Assembly (NCBI GenBank): GCA_964019165.1
Contig: OZ025280.1
Span: 7,744,428 to 7,808,427, forward strand
Origin: Mastigias papua
Taxonomy: Eukaryota > Cnidaria > Scyphozoa > Rhizostomeae > Mastigiidae
Reading direction: 5' to 3'
Length of the DNA: 64,000 bases
Position numbers and translations under genes: made by a program. This document shows positions 48,794-61,712 of this stretch, in pieces. The notes beneath the pieces are model-generated. The model saw nothing but the letters and a program-made list of their open reading frames with translations, was not told the DNA's origin and made no database searches. Positions within the stretch are counted from its first letter, which is position 1, and each line of letters begins with the position of its first letter.

Positions 48794-49550
48794 ATGAACA
48801 CTTTTAGTAAGGTTCCATACCACATCGCCCGTCGCGTGGGTCAACAAGGGGCGCGTTGTTCAGTGGGCGACCAGGCTTGCAACGAAAAGTATGCTACTGG
48901 AAGAAAGCACATTCAATTAAGAAATGAAATCACCATTGGTACTTGGAATGTTAGAAAGCTTAAAGAAAAAGGTAAATTAAGTTGTGTCTGCAATGAAATG
49001 AGTAGATGTGGATTACAAATACTAGGGATATCTGAGACAAACTGGAATGGGTCAGGGAATTTCAAAACTAATGACAAACAAATGGTAATATATTCTGGTA
49101 AAGAAGACAATTACAGTCATGGAGTGGCTGTAATCCTGGGAAAAGAAGCAAGCGATTCTCTCATCGGTTACAGTCCGATCACAGATCGAATTCTAAAAGT
49201 CAGAATCCAAGCTAAACCGCATAACGTCTCTATTATCCAATGCTATGCACCAACTTCAACAGCCAGTGATGAGAAAATAGAAAATTTCTACAACAGCTTA
49301 CAGGAAGCAATAGACACAATACCAAACCGGGATATCAAAATATCATGGGTGACATGAACGCCAAAATTGGTAAAGTGACAAAACCAACTGCCGCTTGTGG
49401 TATTTTTGGACTTGGAGATCAAAATGAACGAGGAGAACGTCTACATGAATTCTGCATCGCAAACAATCTATCTATCTATCACCAATACAATGTTTAAACA
49501 CCACCCTCGCCATCTCTACACATGGACATCACCAGATTCATGAACTAGAA
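48794..49550 (+). pseudogene. RTE-like LINE, apurinic endonuclease domain
   Basis: The frame from 48794 carries ITIGTWNVRKLKEKGKL, LQILGISETNWNGSG (catalytic Glu block), SHGVAVILGKEASDSL and VSIIQCYAPTSTASDEKIE. A frameshift near 49345 passes to GDMNAKIGKV (the GDxN block) and a second break near 49497 precedes the SDHQL block at about 49637. The catalytic motifs are readable but the frame is broken twice. Confidence 0.88.
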
Positions 49551-49570
49551 ACCAAATTGATTACATAATT

Positions 49571-51791
49571 ATGAACCAGAAATGGAGAGCATCTGTCAAG
49601 AATGTAAAGACTAGACCGAGTGCAGATTGCAACAGTGACCATCAACTGTTAGTAGCCAAATTTCAACTCAGACTTAAAAACATTGAACAACCACCTCAAC
49701 CAATTCGTTTCAACTATCAAACCTTACACAACAATTACAGAATTAACGTATCTAATAGTTTTGAAGCTCTACTTAATTCTGAAGAGGAAAAAGAACCCAG
49801 TGATTTGTGGCAAGAAGGAAAGAGAATCTTTCTAGAGGTTGCCAAGAAAACTATCAGCCAGAGGAAGGCTACAAAGAACAGATGGATAACGGAGGCGACC
49901 CTTAAAGAGGTAGAGGTGAGAAGAAAGGTCAAATCCAAATGCATTAGAGATCCTGTGCAAGAAGCAATTTATAAAGAACAAAATTCTAAAATTCGACGTA
50001 TGATGAGGAAAGACAAAGAGCAATTTGTTGAAGATCAATGCAAAAAGATTGAAGAAAATGCCATGACAAACTCCACCAGGGAACTTTTTAATGGTGTGAG
50101 ATCCCTCACCAGGAAATTACGTCCAGCCATCAATACAATCAAAAATGAAGCTGGTGTGATACTTTGTGATCGAGAGCACGTCAAGGATCGATGGAGAGAA
50201 TATTGTTCAAAGCTATACAAAAAGAATGAAAACTTGACTACCCATAACACAAATTGGAACGATAGTACATCTGAACCACCACCAATCTTTGAGGAAGTCA
50301 AAGAAGCCATCAAAGAACTCAAGGTTGACAAAAGTCCCGGGAATGACGAAGTCACTGCTGAAATGATAAAGAATGGAGGAGAGAACGTGGAGAATTTCTT
50401 CCACAGGCTCTGCACATGCATTTGGCAGGAGAAAAAATGGCCTGATGACTGGGGACAATCAGTTTTTGTACCCATTCCTAAAAAGGGGGATGTTCTACAA
50501 TGCTGTAAGTATAGAACCATCTCTCTTATAAGCCATAGCAGCAAAATCCTACTGAAAATAATCGCAAAAAGGATGGCCATCAAACTAAATGAAGAAATAG
50601 CAGAAGAGCAAGCGGATTTTCTCCCAGGGAAAGGCACTAGAGATCAAATTATGAACTTGAAAATGATAGTGGAGAAGAATAGAGAAAGAGGAATTGATGT
50701 TTCTTTATTTCATTGATTATTCCAAGGCTTTCGACACGGTTGCGCACGACATCTTGTGGTATGCTATGAAGAATTTGGGCTTTCCTATCCATATAATCCA
50801 ACTTATAAAAGCACTATATGATCAGCAAAAGGCGGCAGTGAGGACATCTTATGGACTGACAAATTGGTTTGAGATTGAACAAGGAGTCAGACAAGGCTGC
50901 ATCATCTCACCTCATTTTTTTAACATACATATTGAGGACATCACGAGAAATGCTCTGGATGGGTTTGAAGGAAGCATTGCTGTCGGAGGTCGCAAGGTTA
51001 CCAACTTGAGATATGCGGACGGTATTGTCCTAATCGCAGGAAGCTTGGCGGAGCTCCAGAATCTGGTAAAGAGAGTGAAGTAAGAAAGTGAGAAAGCTGG
51101 ATTGTTTCTTAACTTGAAGAAAACCAAAGTGATTAAAATCCAAAGAACTCCAACAGAAAATGGACTTGAGATTGACGGATATAATGTTGGGAACTTTGAC
51201 AGATTTACTTACCTTGGAGCAACTTTCACCAATACTGTTGAAGACTCAACCGAAGTCAAAAGAAGAATTGGCATAGCGAAGAATGCAACAATTGCGTTAA
51301 ATAACATCTGGAAGAATAGAGCTATCACCTTGACAACAAAAATAAGGCTTCTCAAGACCATGGTCTTTTCAATCATATCCTATGGTTCAGAATGTTGGGT
51401 CTTAAAAGCTGCAGATAGGCAGAAATTAGACAGTTTCGAAATGTGGTGCTATAGAAGATTGCTAAGAATCAGTTGGAAGGAGAAGAAGACCAATGAGGAA
51501 GTCATCAGAAGGGTAAACTGCAGGAAGCGTCTTATTACTGTCTTGGATGAAAGGAAATTATCGTTTGTCTGACATCAGTTGAGAAAATCCAACTCTCTTG
51601 AGAAAACACTACTGATTGGATCAGTATACGGTAAAAGATCCCATGGAAGACCAAGAACCAGGTTCTGTGACAATATTAAGGAGGCATGCGGCCACTCATT
51701 GGTTGAGATTGAGAGAAAAGCGCAGGACAGAGGAAACTGGAGGAGCTTTGTTCAGTGGGCCACGACAGTTCGAACTCGAACATTGCGTTAA
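49571..51791 (+). pseudogene. RTE-like LINE, reverse transcriptase and C-terminus
   Basis: Consecutive frames (49571-50716, 50694-51083, 51102-51572, 51579-51791) with breaks at each join. Blocks seen: NSDHQLLVAKFQLR (end of endonuclease), DKSPGNDEVTAEMIKNGG, SVFVPIPKKGDV, KYRTISLISHSSKILLKI, ADFLPGKGTRDQIMNLKM, FIDYSKAFDTVAHDILW (block A, catalytic Asp), QGVRQGCIISPHFFN (block B), LRYADGIVLIAGSLAEL (YADD altered to YADG), GLEIDGYNVGNFDRFTYLG, SYGSECWVLKAADRQKL and SLEKTLLIG...GKRSHGRPRTR. The stop is followed directly by the TGA tail. The YADG change and frame breaks make it inactive. Confidence 0.92.
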
Positions 51792-51806
51792 TGATGATGA
51801 TGATGA

Positions 51807-52430
51807 TGAGAATTTAAGCTCCGAATTCTAACTTTTGTTTTTGACTCTATTAAAAAAATTCACCTAGTTTCTTCCATAACTTTTTCCTATTCAGTTCTTC
51901 TGTTCACTAATACTCGACAAGACATGCCAGCCAAGGTAATTTATACATGCTTCAAAAGAACAGCCTTCTAAACAGTTTGAAATCCATTCGTTATCTCGGC
52001 GCTAAGCATTGGAATATATTATCCATTGAAGTCCGAAATGCTCCATCAAAATCATCGTTCAAAATAAAGCTGAAAAGTTATGTATTAAACAAAGGTGACC
52101 GATGAATTTTTAATTGTTTCTTTTGACATTGAACTATCACAATTCATACCCAGACAAATTTACCTAATTTACCTGGTAACGACGAAAGAGGAGGGGGGTG
52201 CTCTCTCCTAGATTAGTTCACCTATTGACAGAGCTCCTCCTCTAAGTAATTCCCTATATAAAACTTATTACTCTTGTATTTGTATTCTGTATTAATTTTT
52301 CTGTAACGGTATTATTTCTGTAAGTAGTTTAGCTAATTGTTTGTATTGTTAGACTGTTTTAAGTTGTATGTAGCAAATTTAAAGATATACAAACTGAACT
52401 GAACTGAACTGAACAGACCTGAACAGAACT
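51807..52430 (+). pseudogene. CR1/Jockey-like LINE, second part with 3' tail
   Basis: Continuation of the LINE that stops at 45985. In broken frames the plus strand reads LTFVFDSIKKI, SVH..YSTR.A.Q.NLYMLQK and NSLKSIRYLGAKHWNILSIE followed by VRNAPSKSSFKIKLKSYVLN, the usual C-terminal LINE pattern, then stop near 52103. The 3' end shows tandem GAACT/TGAAC units at 52393-52430, a typical short-repeat LINE tail. Confidence 0.85.
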
Positions 52431-53340
52431 TTTAATTGATACGAATCTCGTAAGTATTTTGCATCTCTCATATACTCTACGTTATCCAATTATCGATTAT
52501 AAGCAACCACACAAAGCCCTAAAAGCAAGGCAATATAGCATTCAGGCGTGTTTTCCACCGTTGCTAATTGTTGCGCCAACCAGTTTTTCGCGCATGCACT
52601 AACAATTAGCCTACATGAGTCATGATAAAGTACGTTGATGATATAATATTTTATAATATCTCAATTAAAAAATTACAGTCAACCACTCTGAATGTTTCAT
52701 GATAGAAATACAAATAGTAAAATACATAAGATCCAAAAAAAGAGCTTTATTAATGGCACATCAGGACTTAGTCTCAAATTCTAAACAGTTACTGGTAAAA
52801 AAATAACTTCCCCACCTTTGATAAGATGAAGAACCTACAGCTGCCTATGGTAGAGATCTGTAAAAGAATTAACTTCAGCCCTGCACTTATAGGTACTTAT
52901 GAGACAGATCGATACCGATATAAACTTGCGTCAATAAATTCCTTGAAAATACCAAAATAAAAAAAAGTCATATTTTGTGGAGAAACTGTACAACATGTGA
53001 AAAAGAAGCATTGCCACTTACAAACATTGAAGCATTAAAAGTTTTTAGAAGAAGAATAAATAGTTGAAAACGCCAAGACTGCAGCTGAAGATTATAAAAA
53101 TTATATATTTAGCATATTAGATATTTATAACTTATGAATAATACATCTGTGTCACCTAATTACTTTCTTTCTACATTTGCATTATATTGCAATCAAAACT
53201 TCAATGTATGTTATTGAATTTCTTAATTGTAAATAGTTGGGCTTAATTAGCTTCCTGAGTAGTTATGTAAGCTCAAGCTTTAGATAAAAACATAATAAAT
53301 ATTTAATCATGGAATCGTGAGCATTGTAAAGACACTGTCT
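52431..53340. other. mostly featureless, possible small LINE remnant
   Basis: The plus strand near 53007-53065 reads LPLTNIEALKVFRRRIN before a stop, reminiscent of a LINE C-terminus, but it is too short to be sure. No other structure seen. Confidence 0.3.
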
Positions 53341-53359
53341 GCTACACACAGGCACTCAA

Positions 53360-53900
53360 CGAAATATACATGCTCATGACCTAACGGAGACCCATGTGAA
53401 CAACTCAATATTAGATAAGGAGCTACAAATTGGTGGTTACGCTCTTCAGCAAGGAGAGAGAGGAAAAGGTCAGTACGGAGGCGTCCTATGTTATATTCGC
53501 AACGATATTAAGTATCAAAGACAACTGGACCTTGAGTTTCCTGGTCTGGAAAAATTTTCATTAAAATTATTATAAAATCTAGATCTGTCTTGCTGTGTTT
53601 TATGTGTAGACTCCCTGACAGTTTTAAGCTTACAAGGACAAGAACTTCTTAGAAAAACTCCAAGAAATGCTTGAAGTAGCAGCAGCTGATAAACAAAGAA
53701 ATCCGTCTTGCCAGTGATCTAAATTGTAACTACCTGGTCCCTAATGATCACGCAGGCATCCTTCGCATCAATGGACACAAGCAAGCTGTCCAATCACCAA
53801 CAAGAATAACAAAGAATTCATAAACCCTGATTGAAAAAATCGCAACAACTGATAAAACTAAAGTAATCATCATTATTTGTACATGCAAATTCCTTTAGTT
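53360..53900 (+). pseudogene. LINE endonuclease fragment
   Basis: Plus-strand remnant: LTETHVNNSILDKELQIGGY, RGKGQYGGVLCYIRNDIKYQ, then frame breaks and IRLASDLNCNYLVPNDHAGI, HKQAVQSPTRITKNS. This is the APE-type endonuclease of a LINE (catalytic E-T-H block; the x-D-x-N block). It is cut before the RT. Confidence 0.85.
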
Positions 53901-56297
53901 ACCATAACCTCTTAGGAATTATAATTAAAAATGTATGTGCCACAGTTCATGCCGATGACAATTCTAACCAGCGATTTCTCAAAAACAGCAAATAAACTTT
54001 CAACGATGATTTGCAGAGAACTGATTGGAAGTAGGTCCTCCAGGATTGCACGGCTAATTACATCTGTAGCATAATTGAAAGAAATGAGAAACTACAGAAA
54101 ACGAAGTATTGATCCTTGCAGAATGCTTATCACCAAACTATTCGTGCTTATTTGAATGAAAGTCAAAAAATTTCCTCTGATATTTAATACTCTTGTTCTA
54201 TTATGCAGTACTATAATGTTTCGTACTTCAAATATGGCATACGACCGACAAACAAGATATCCTTCCCTAGGAGAACATATCAACTGTCAAATGAATCCTC
54301 GCTTAAGTATCAAATCAGTTTATCGCAAGCGCATCAACTCTAAATGCTGAAGTAGTCTTTCTATGCCAATAACTCCGAAATGGTCTAGCTGTATTGCTTT
54401 TACCAAACTTCCATTATTTTCTAATGGCTAATACATTTGCTTCTTTGTTGAGGCTTGCCGAGGCTGAAGTTAATTCAAATATAATTCAACTGAGAGCTTT
54501 ATTCTTCCTTGGCTCTTAACTTGTTTAGATCTTAAGAATTCTCTACTTAGTTTTTCCTGTCTGCGTTGACTTTTATGTCGTCGTATATGCACACTCCGAT
54601 TGGTAAGTCAATTAACGAATTACATATTTATCAGAAATACGACTATTTGTCTGAAATTAGACCTTAGTTTTTTGATAACTATTTTCTTTTCTGCTGCAAC
54701 AGTCAAAAATTTGTACATTTTATTCCTTAACACCATCCCTTATGGCTGAAAATGTGCAACGAAATGCAAATTACACAGTTGTCTCATATCAATCTGGAAT
54801 TCGTATGCTTAGGGGTCATCCTTCTTAGAGTATTGGACATTCTCCGAGGCACTGAATTGACAGTACTAAATCAATGAATGAGACTTGAAATATTCCAGTT
54901 TCCAACTTCACGCAATGCAAATATGAAAATCTCTCGCCCTGGGAAGTCTCTATCATACAAGTATAAAAGCAAGTCCTACTACTGTGTTGTGCCTCGTCAA
55001 ATGCTCTCGGCTTTTAACAACATAGAGCTCGCCTTCTGCATAATGAAATGTTTATAGCGTTCGGCCAATATGTTGAGCGCGGCATATTCATGTATAGACT
55101 TGCGTAGGCATGTATAGTGAATTTTGATGACGTTAAAACACGTCCAGTTGGCGCATAAGCAGTTGTTTCACTAACAAAATAAAAGCCAAAAATCAAGAAT
55201 ACAGAATACATCACATTTCAACTGAAATTGCGAGAGATGCATTCTTCCACTATAATTTTGAGATTGAGACTAAGCGTAATCTAATCGGAGTATGCAAAAG
55301 CTCTAATAGTGCCCAATTGAGTGAAACGTTAAGAGCCACTGGTCATGCCTATTTTAAAGTGCTATACATTCACTAGACTTAGCAGCAAAGTATCCCAAGT
55401 TATTAAGTCAAAAGCCAAGACCGTCTGGCTATGGCTTTTAAAGAGGTAAGATGGAAATTGATTACTACAGTACATAATCGATACAGTGGCATATTCTCTT
55501 TTATTTTCAAACAAATATAAATTCATGAACTAACAATTTCTTAGACCAATGATCTTGTCTGAAAACATCATTCTCAGGTATTGAGATTCGCAAAAGAGAC
55601 TTCCAATAAAAATACAGAATAAATGCATTCTCATTTTTTTTCTCACCACAACGTAATGTGACGATTAAAAACAAAACAGCCAAATAACGGCTGAATGGAT
55701 GCTCTGAAATGTGAATAAATGACAAATATACTATATGCATATCTTGCGTTACTGAGCATATTAGCTAGAAAGAAATCAATATCAAACAACAAAACTACTG
55801 CAATTATCACCCTTAGTACTACTGCTAAGTATTAACAATATGAGCTCGTTTATGAAAATGTCACTATGATTGAAAAAGTAATGAAGATAAAATGTTCTCT
55901 GAATATTGTAATTTCAGTGAGATTTACAACGGCTAATTGTACGAGCATACGTATGTTTCAGTCACTTCATTTTCAATGCGCTTAGTCAAAAGGACGATAC
56001 TAATATTCTGTTGTTAAAAGGAAATTTGTTGTATTCTGACTGGGCTGGATTACTAACAAGCAGAAAACACATATGATACCATCATTTTCTAAATCTATTG
56101 CAACATAATCAACACTGATGACCATCACTACATAATACATAACAAAGGGATGGATAAGGGAGGAGAATAAGTCGACATTGCAGAAGACATGATTCATGCT
56201 ACACACATAACGTGCAAATAGCTGCAAAAAGCTGTGCTTAGTAAAGCTAAACGAGTGAATTTAAAATGAGTAGGAAATAGGCATTAATTATATCAGC
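53901..56297. other. intergenic / 3' flank of gene B
   Basis: No coding or repeat structure recognised. The gene B 3' UTR should begin at 56297 on the minus strand; the first clear AATAAA-type signal I see on that strand is near 55500, about 800 bp away, so the poly(A) site is not established. Confidence 0.4.
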
Positions 56298-56500
56298 TCA
56301 GACCTTCTGCATTTCATAAGTTTTGTTCTCGATACCTGAGTGGCTCACATCCACTGTAGAACTGCGCCTAGAGCCTTTAAATACAGAAAACGAAATGCCT
56401 CGTGACTTTCCAGCAGCGTGTTGTTTCTTGCAAATTATCACCAGCACGACAATGAGAATAATGAAGCAAACAGCAACAACAACACCAACAATTATTGCAG
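56298..56500 (-). CDS. gene B, last exon: transmembrane segment and cytoplasmic tail
   Basis: Acceptor TTCCTTATAG at 56501, phase 1, encoding A-AIIVGVVVAVCFIILIVV then LVII, a 22-24 residue hydrophobic helix, followed by a stop-transfer CKKQH and a tail of about 44 residues (KSRGISFSVFKGSRRSSTVD, then VSHSGIENKTYEMQKV) to TGA at 56300-56298. The tail has Ser-rich and NKTYEM segments that could be phosphorylated. The exon supplies the expected membrane anchor after EGF-SEA-EGF. The phase fits the donor at 57505. An alternative donor inside the tail (TCAG|GTATCG) cannot be excluded. Confidence 0.82.
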
Positions 56501-57110
56501 CTATAAGGAAAATTTATAAAAAAAACATTAATAGACAGGAAAGTGATATGATTACACCAAGATCTAACTATATACAACTTCTGACTGTATCTGTACCTAT
56601 GCAACTTATGACTGTATCAATATTTTAAGTTAGCAACTAGTGTCAAATTGTGAAATTTTCTAAAACTGCTAGTCCATCTTTAGCTCCGTAATTACCTTCA
56701 ATATAAATAGCAACAAATCGAGCCGATTGTTAACTTGAACGTACAAGATACCAAATTCAAAGTTCACGCGTGGCAGACGTATGAGATGTTATGGGATGTT
56801 GCTAGTCGTTTACGTAGTCGAATTCCACTTAGTTGCATAACACGAATGCATAGAAATGGCTACAGCAGGTGCCATAATGTGTTTATTCACGAGATAAAGT
56901 TTAAATTTAGATCTTAAACCATTCTATGAACTGCATCTCTTTGGGAACCCTGTAGCATAGTGTTGTTCATAATTGAAAAATCAATTACGCAAAAATTGCT
57001 TGTATTAAAAACACTAAAAGATTCTCTATTAGAAATTCAAAGGTGGGGACCATATCATATACAATTTTCAAGGGATGATAAATATATGCAGACATTGACG
57101 CCATTTCAAT

Positions 57111-57430
<320 letters not shown>

Positions 57431-57505
57431 CGTAAGATGTATAGATTTTATGAAAGATATTTAGCTTCGGTTCCATATTAATTAAAGTGCTTTAGAATGA
57501 CTTAC

Positions 57506-57649
57506 TATGATTGCTCTCTTCTTCGCACCGGTTACCATCCTTTTCATATCCATCGTTGCACTTGCATGTATATGATGAGCCATCACTACTTGGAACACAC
57601 TTAGCATTGCTGTCACAATCGTGTCCTCCCATACTACATACGTTGCTTT
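57506..57649 (-). CDS. gene B: EGF-like module before the membrane
   Basis: Exon of 144 nt, acceptor TTTTTATACAG, donor A|GTAAGT, phase 1 at both ends. Encodes one EGF-like domain: ESNVCSMGGHDCDSNAKC, PSSDGSSYTCKCNDGYEK, DGNRCEEESN. All six cysteines are present. Same length as, and very close to, gene A exon 6 (9646-9789). Lies between the SEA exon and the TM exon. Confidence 0.88.
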
Positions 57650-59769
57650 CTGTATAAAAATGTTCAAAGACTTTGAAAATAAGGCGTAGACAACTGCATA
57701 AAAACATTAAGAAGGATGGCGACTAACGATCATTGAAATTCACAGTCGAAAGCCATTAGTTTCCTCTTAAGGCTGATCTGTCGTGGAACCAATTGGAAGC
57801 TGAGCTATGAAACTCCATAGGTTGTGAAAATGATTTTTATAAATTTATACATACTCTCAGTTTGCAACGGGGTAGCTATACTGAGCTGGTCAGCCAAAAA
57901 AATAGGATTTTGAATCGCCATTCCTAAACATAACTCCCCGGAAGACCAGCTACGTCAATGAATCAAACAACAAGATAACAGTTGTCTTCTATTATAGCTT
58001 CATTTCTTCAAATTCATGTATTCATTATTCCCAAACCAGATATTCGGCGAGTGGTGAGTTTTTGTTTTTTGTTTCTTTACATCATGACTCACAAGTATTC
58101 ATTTTGTTATTCTATGGAGAATTTATAAAAGTCTATCACAGTGCCACTGGTAGAAAAAGCATTATGCAGAATATGCTCTTAACCTTACAGGTGTATTCAT
58201 GATCCTGTCAAGTACTCAACTTGCTACCATCCTCTATAGATGGAAGGGCAGCCGAATAAATGTTCCTCAATCTGCATAAAATCTTGAACTACAAAACTGC
58301 AATCCAGCAGAAAAATACATATATTCATGAACAGAATCCTCAGCCACACAGTCCAAGTTTCGCTAAATTATTATCATCAGATTCCGTCTCCTCCAGAGGT
58401 CCTCGAAGGAAATGAACAAGGAGGGGCAGGCCTCCATCCAGTACGAAGATTGATGAACACTCAAAGGTATCAGGGAGCGGGCAGTGCATTAGAAATAAAT
58501 CAAGAACCTAAACAAAAACGATCTAATGAGGAGTTGACTCTGTTTGTAGAAGATGGAACGCATCTCTATTACGTCAAATACTTTGATCTATTTTGTTAGA
58601 CTTCTTCACTAATATTAGTCAGATAACTTTCTGTTACTTCTTGACCCACAAAAGGATATATACTGCCTTAAACATTGGTAATTGCTTCTTCTACCCAAAA
58701 CCCCTCAATGGATGATGCTGCTCGTGTCTAAATAGTGTGAACAACACGTAGAGCCAGCATCTGTTGACCCTGCAGTTATGGTGATTTCAGAAGATGATTT
58801 AAACGAAAGAGACCAGAGTCAGGTTGCCTAGGAATTAATTAATGATGAAAAAGATAGGCGTAGGATGATGAGCTGGTTGGAATGACTGTGAAAGTCTTGT
58901 ATAAGAATGGGTGGTTTCAGGGAAAATTAAATATTTCAACGAAAAAATCTGCCGTTACCGTGTTGTCTCTAAAGATAAGTCAACTAACGTGACAGACATC
59001 ACTTGCATTGGTGGGGTTCACATAATATTAATGTAAAAAGAAAAACAAGAGACTCTTTACTGTTAACTATCTTTTGCGCTTTACTAGTCTTTGTATTTTA
59101 CTCTTTTTATCTTATATTGTTTGACAGAAAGTTATCTTATGTTGTTTGACGAAAGCCTCGTCATATTCTTCACATGTTCTTGACTTTTTGGCATTCAAAG
59201 CCTTATGTTCTTATAAAAAAACGTGTAATTAATCAGCATTAGTTTACTACAATTCCTTAATACCTATTTTTTACAACAAATTTGGCAAGAAAACTTAAAA
59301 CGGGCTTCCCGGTTTCTTGAATGGGATATGAATTGACACAGTAACTTTAAAACAAACTTGCGATCGACATCCTTTGGCTGACATGATGCTACAGAGTTTT
59401 GTCGATAAACCACAGAAGACTTGATTTGCTCTGTAAGTAGCGCTTTAAACTCAAAAAGTTGTAATTCAGTTTAGCATGACTATAAGAGTGGTAGTCCCTA
59501 AAGACATCAACATATCACTTATGCCATTTTATCTTCCCTAATTATGTTTTCAAATTAAATGTATCAAGAACAAATAAGCCCACAAGGGGCTAATTGGAGG
59601 ATTTATTGACCAAAGGAAACAGGAGCCGCGCAACAAGGCCCCCCAGTTTTATCAGATATAAAGTTTTATTTGGAAAGATATATATGCTTTTGAGTAGTTT
59701 AGCATCGTTTACATTTCCTCGCAATTCTAGACAGCATATATACATATATGTATAAATATATGTTTGTAT

Positions 59770-59860
<91 letters not shown>

Positions 59861-60512
59861 TATGATTAGATGTATAGATTTTATCTTCCCTATTTTATCT
59901 TCCCCATATTATCTTCCCTAATTATGTTTCCAAATTAAAAGTATCAAGAACAAATAAGCCCACAAGGGGCAAATTGGAGGCTTTCTTGGAGGACTATAAG
60001 AGTCATCAGCCTATAGGGTCATCAATCACCATCATCATTCCACAAGAAAATCAATCATCATCAGATGTCAAAAGGCTCAACACCAAATACTGAAGTCAGA
60101 TAAACCTGTCTGAATGAGTATAGATTGAATGATTACTTGAATAAATAGAAACTTCCGTTCGTAAAGAAATCTGAAGGTTAGGAAGCACGTAAACCCTTGG
60201 TGATGGACCTAGAGTAGCCCCAATTGGCAAGTCTGCCCACTAGTAAAAATCTATTGATGTTCGTCTTTATGTTTACAGTTGCATGTAGCTGTGGAAATGC
60301 TAATCAATAAACTGGGCATGGACATGGCATGCTAATCAATAAACTGGGTATGTTAATCAAACCAAAAAGTTCAAATACTGCTGGTAAGGGGTTTCTAGAG
60401 CTCTACAAAAAGAGCATGGGCATTATCAATCAAACTGAATTACTTTTGACACCATATAAATTGCAATCAACAAATTTCAAATGTTTAAGGAACAAGGTTT
60501 TAATCTACTCAC
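57650..60512 (-). other. gene B intron between the EGF-SEA and EGF exons
   Basis: 2.9-kb intron. Short open frames (for example plus-strand 58327-58599) show no domain. It includes the duplicated block and AT tract at 59523-59990. Confidence 0.6.
59523..59990. repeat. direct duplication flanking an AT tract
   Basis: An ~80-bp block (TTTTATCTTCCCTAATTATG through AACAAATAAGCCCACAAGGGGC) occurs at about 59527-59608 and again at about 59909-59990. Between them lie ~140 bp, an (AT)n microsatellite at 59769-59856 and three tandem TTTATCTTCCC units (59880-59925). Confidence 0.85.
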
Positions 60513-60965
60513 TCTCTGCCGATAATGGGCTTGTACGATTGACGCGCAAAGCAGACATCTGCTCATCATCGAGAGATTTCTTTGATACTTCTAGAACACT
60601 AGCATCTGTAACATTCTCATACCCTTTATCGATTATGACACTGTAATCAACGGCAATACTTCCTGGCTTAATGGATATAACACTTATGCCAACGCACCCA
60701 ATTATCCTGTGGCATATAACAATCATCAATACATTTTCAATTTCAGCAGCTTTAGCCTTAAAACTCTCACTGTTTGTATCCTTATATGAATCTTTGTAAG
60801 TCTGGTCAAATTTGAGACCAACCACCTTGATAATTCTGCCAAGTTTAGCAACGCACTTATTGTTCACTATCCTGTGACCTGGTTTAGTGCAACGACATGT
60901 CACAGAACCACCAGGGATGTTGACACAAGAGGATCCAGAGGGACACTGTTTATTTTTACATCCAT
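60513..60965 (-). CDS. gene B: EGF-like domain followed by SEA domain
   Basis: Exon of 453 nt, acceptor GCTTTTATAG, donor A|GTGAGT, phase 1 at both ends. EGF motifs DGCKNKQCPSGSSCV, GGSVTCRCTKPGH, NNKCVAK; SEA motifs IIKVVGLKFDQTY, YKDTNSESFKAKAAEIENVL, IKPGSIAVDYSVIID. It keeps the G-S step expected for SEA self-cleavage. Sequons NVT and NRT follow. Identical in length to gene A exon 5. The segment from VVGLKFDQTY through AKAAEIE is unchanged between the paralogues while the following strand (VICHRIIGCVGISVIS against VICNTMVECIAIRVIS) is diverged. Confidence 0.9.
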
Positions 60966-61589
60966 CTATAAAAGCAGAACAAAATTGAATATTCGCCTGT
61001 TTATAGAACACATCTACTATCCAAATAATACGATATACAACGGGAACAGATTTAATTCTGATATATAACATATCTTTGTCTCCAGGAGCACTGCAATTTG
61101 GTATGGTAGTGCATGATTTTGAATAGATCTTCAGGAATAGAAGATTTGCTTGCATGACTTTCTTACAAATTCAGAATACCAATTCATAAGCAGTCTATTC
61201 ACACAGCTACATTGTAAATAAGTCATTACATCACGTGCATATTATGCATATTCTCTTTAAGTCATTTAAAATATCGAATAAATCTGATCTTAGATGTGAC
61301 ATTGAAACCTAGTTATTGTTGAGACAAACAGTTGATGGGATCAAACAAATCAAAACGTAGAATAACTTTTCACAAGAACTTACTGTCCATAATGAGAGCA
61401 CATTGCATCTTTTCACAAATCTGATATTTCAATAGGCATTCTCCTATATCTCTACTAAACTTATATTCGCTAGCACCCCTAAAGGATTCAATCCCTGAAA
61501 ATCCCAAATAAACAAACAAATCCAAAATTAATGAAGCATACTACTACAAAAGCATTCAAACTCTGTAGTGATAAGAAGTCTACAATTAC
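60966..61589 (-). other. gene B intron between EGF and EGF-SEA exons
   Basis: Intron of 624 bp, GTAATTG donor and TATAG acceptor; nothing further recognised. Confidence 0.65.
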
Positions 61590-61712
61590 CATAGCAATAC
61601 GTTTCATTTCCTGAGAATCCATCTTTACATCGGCAGAATATGAAGCCATGTGGGTCATAGCAATTGGCGTTGGATACACACGGAGTCGTAAATCTTTTGC
61701 ATGCATCTCTCT
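61590..61712 (-). CDS. gene B: first EGF-like module
   Basis: Exon of 123 nt, acceptor TTGTCTTTAG, donor G|GTAATTG, phase 1 at both ends. Encodes DACKRFTTPC, ANCYDPHGFIFCRCKDGF, SGNETYCYG: one EGF-like domain with six cysteines and one sequon. Same length and splice layout as gene A exon 4. The exon expected upstream (equivalent of gene A exon 3) was not found between 61713 and 64000, so gene B either has a long intron here or lost its repeat stalk. Confidence 0.88.

Larger units (their letters stand above)
45986..51806 (+). mobile_element. RTE/BovB-like non-LTR retrotransposon, itself interrupted
   Basis: Flanked by TGAGAATTTGAGC (45973-45985) and TGAGAATTTAAGC (51807-51819), a 13-bp target duplication with one change. 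It ends in a (TGA)n tail at about 51790-51808, the hallmark of RTE-type LINEs. Subtracting the internal 2348-bp insertion and its 18-bp duplication leaves about 3.45 kb, the usual size of RTE elements. GC-richer 5' sequence (48473-48790) precedes the endonuclease. Insertion target: the C-terminal region of the older LINE at 44640-45985 / 51807-52430. Confidence 0.85.

Noticed and set aside
58327..58599. 90-residue plus-strand open frame
   Set aside because: No domain recognised and it lies in an intron of gene B on the opposite strand.
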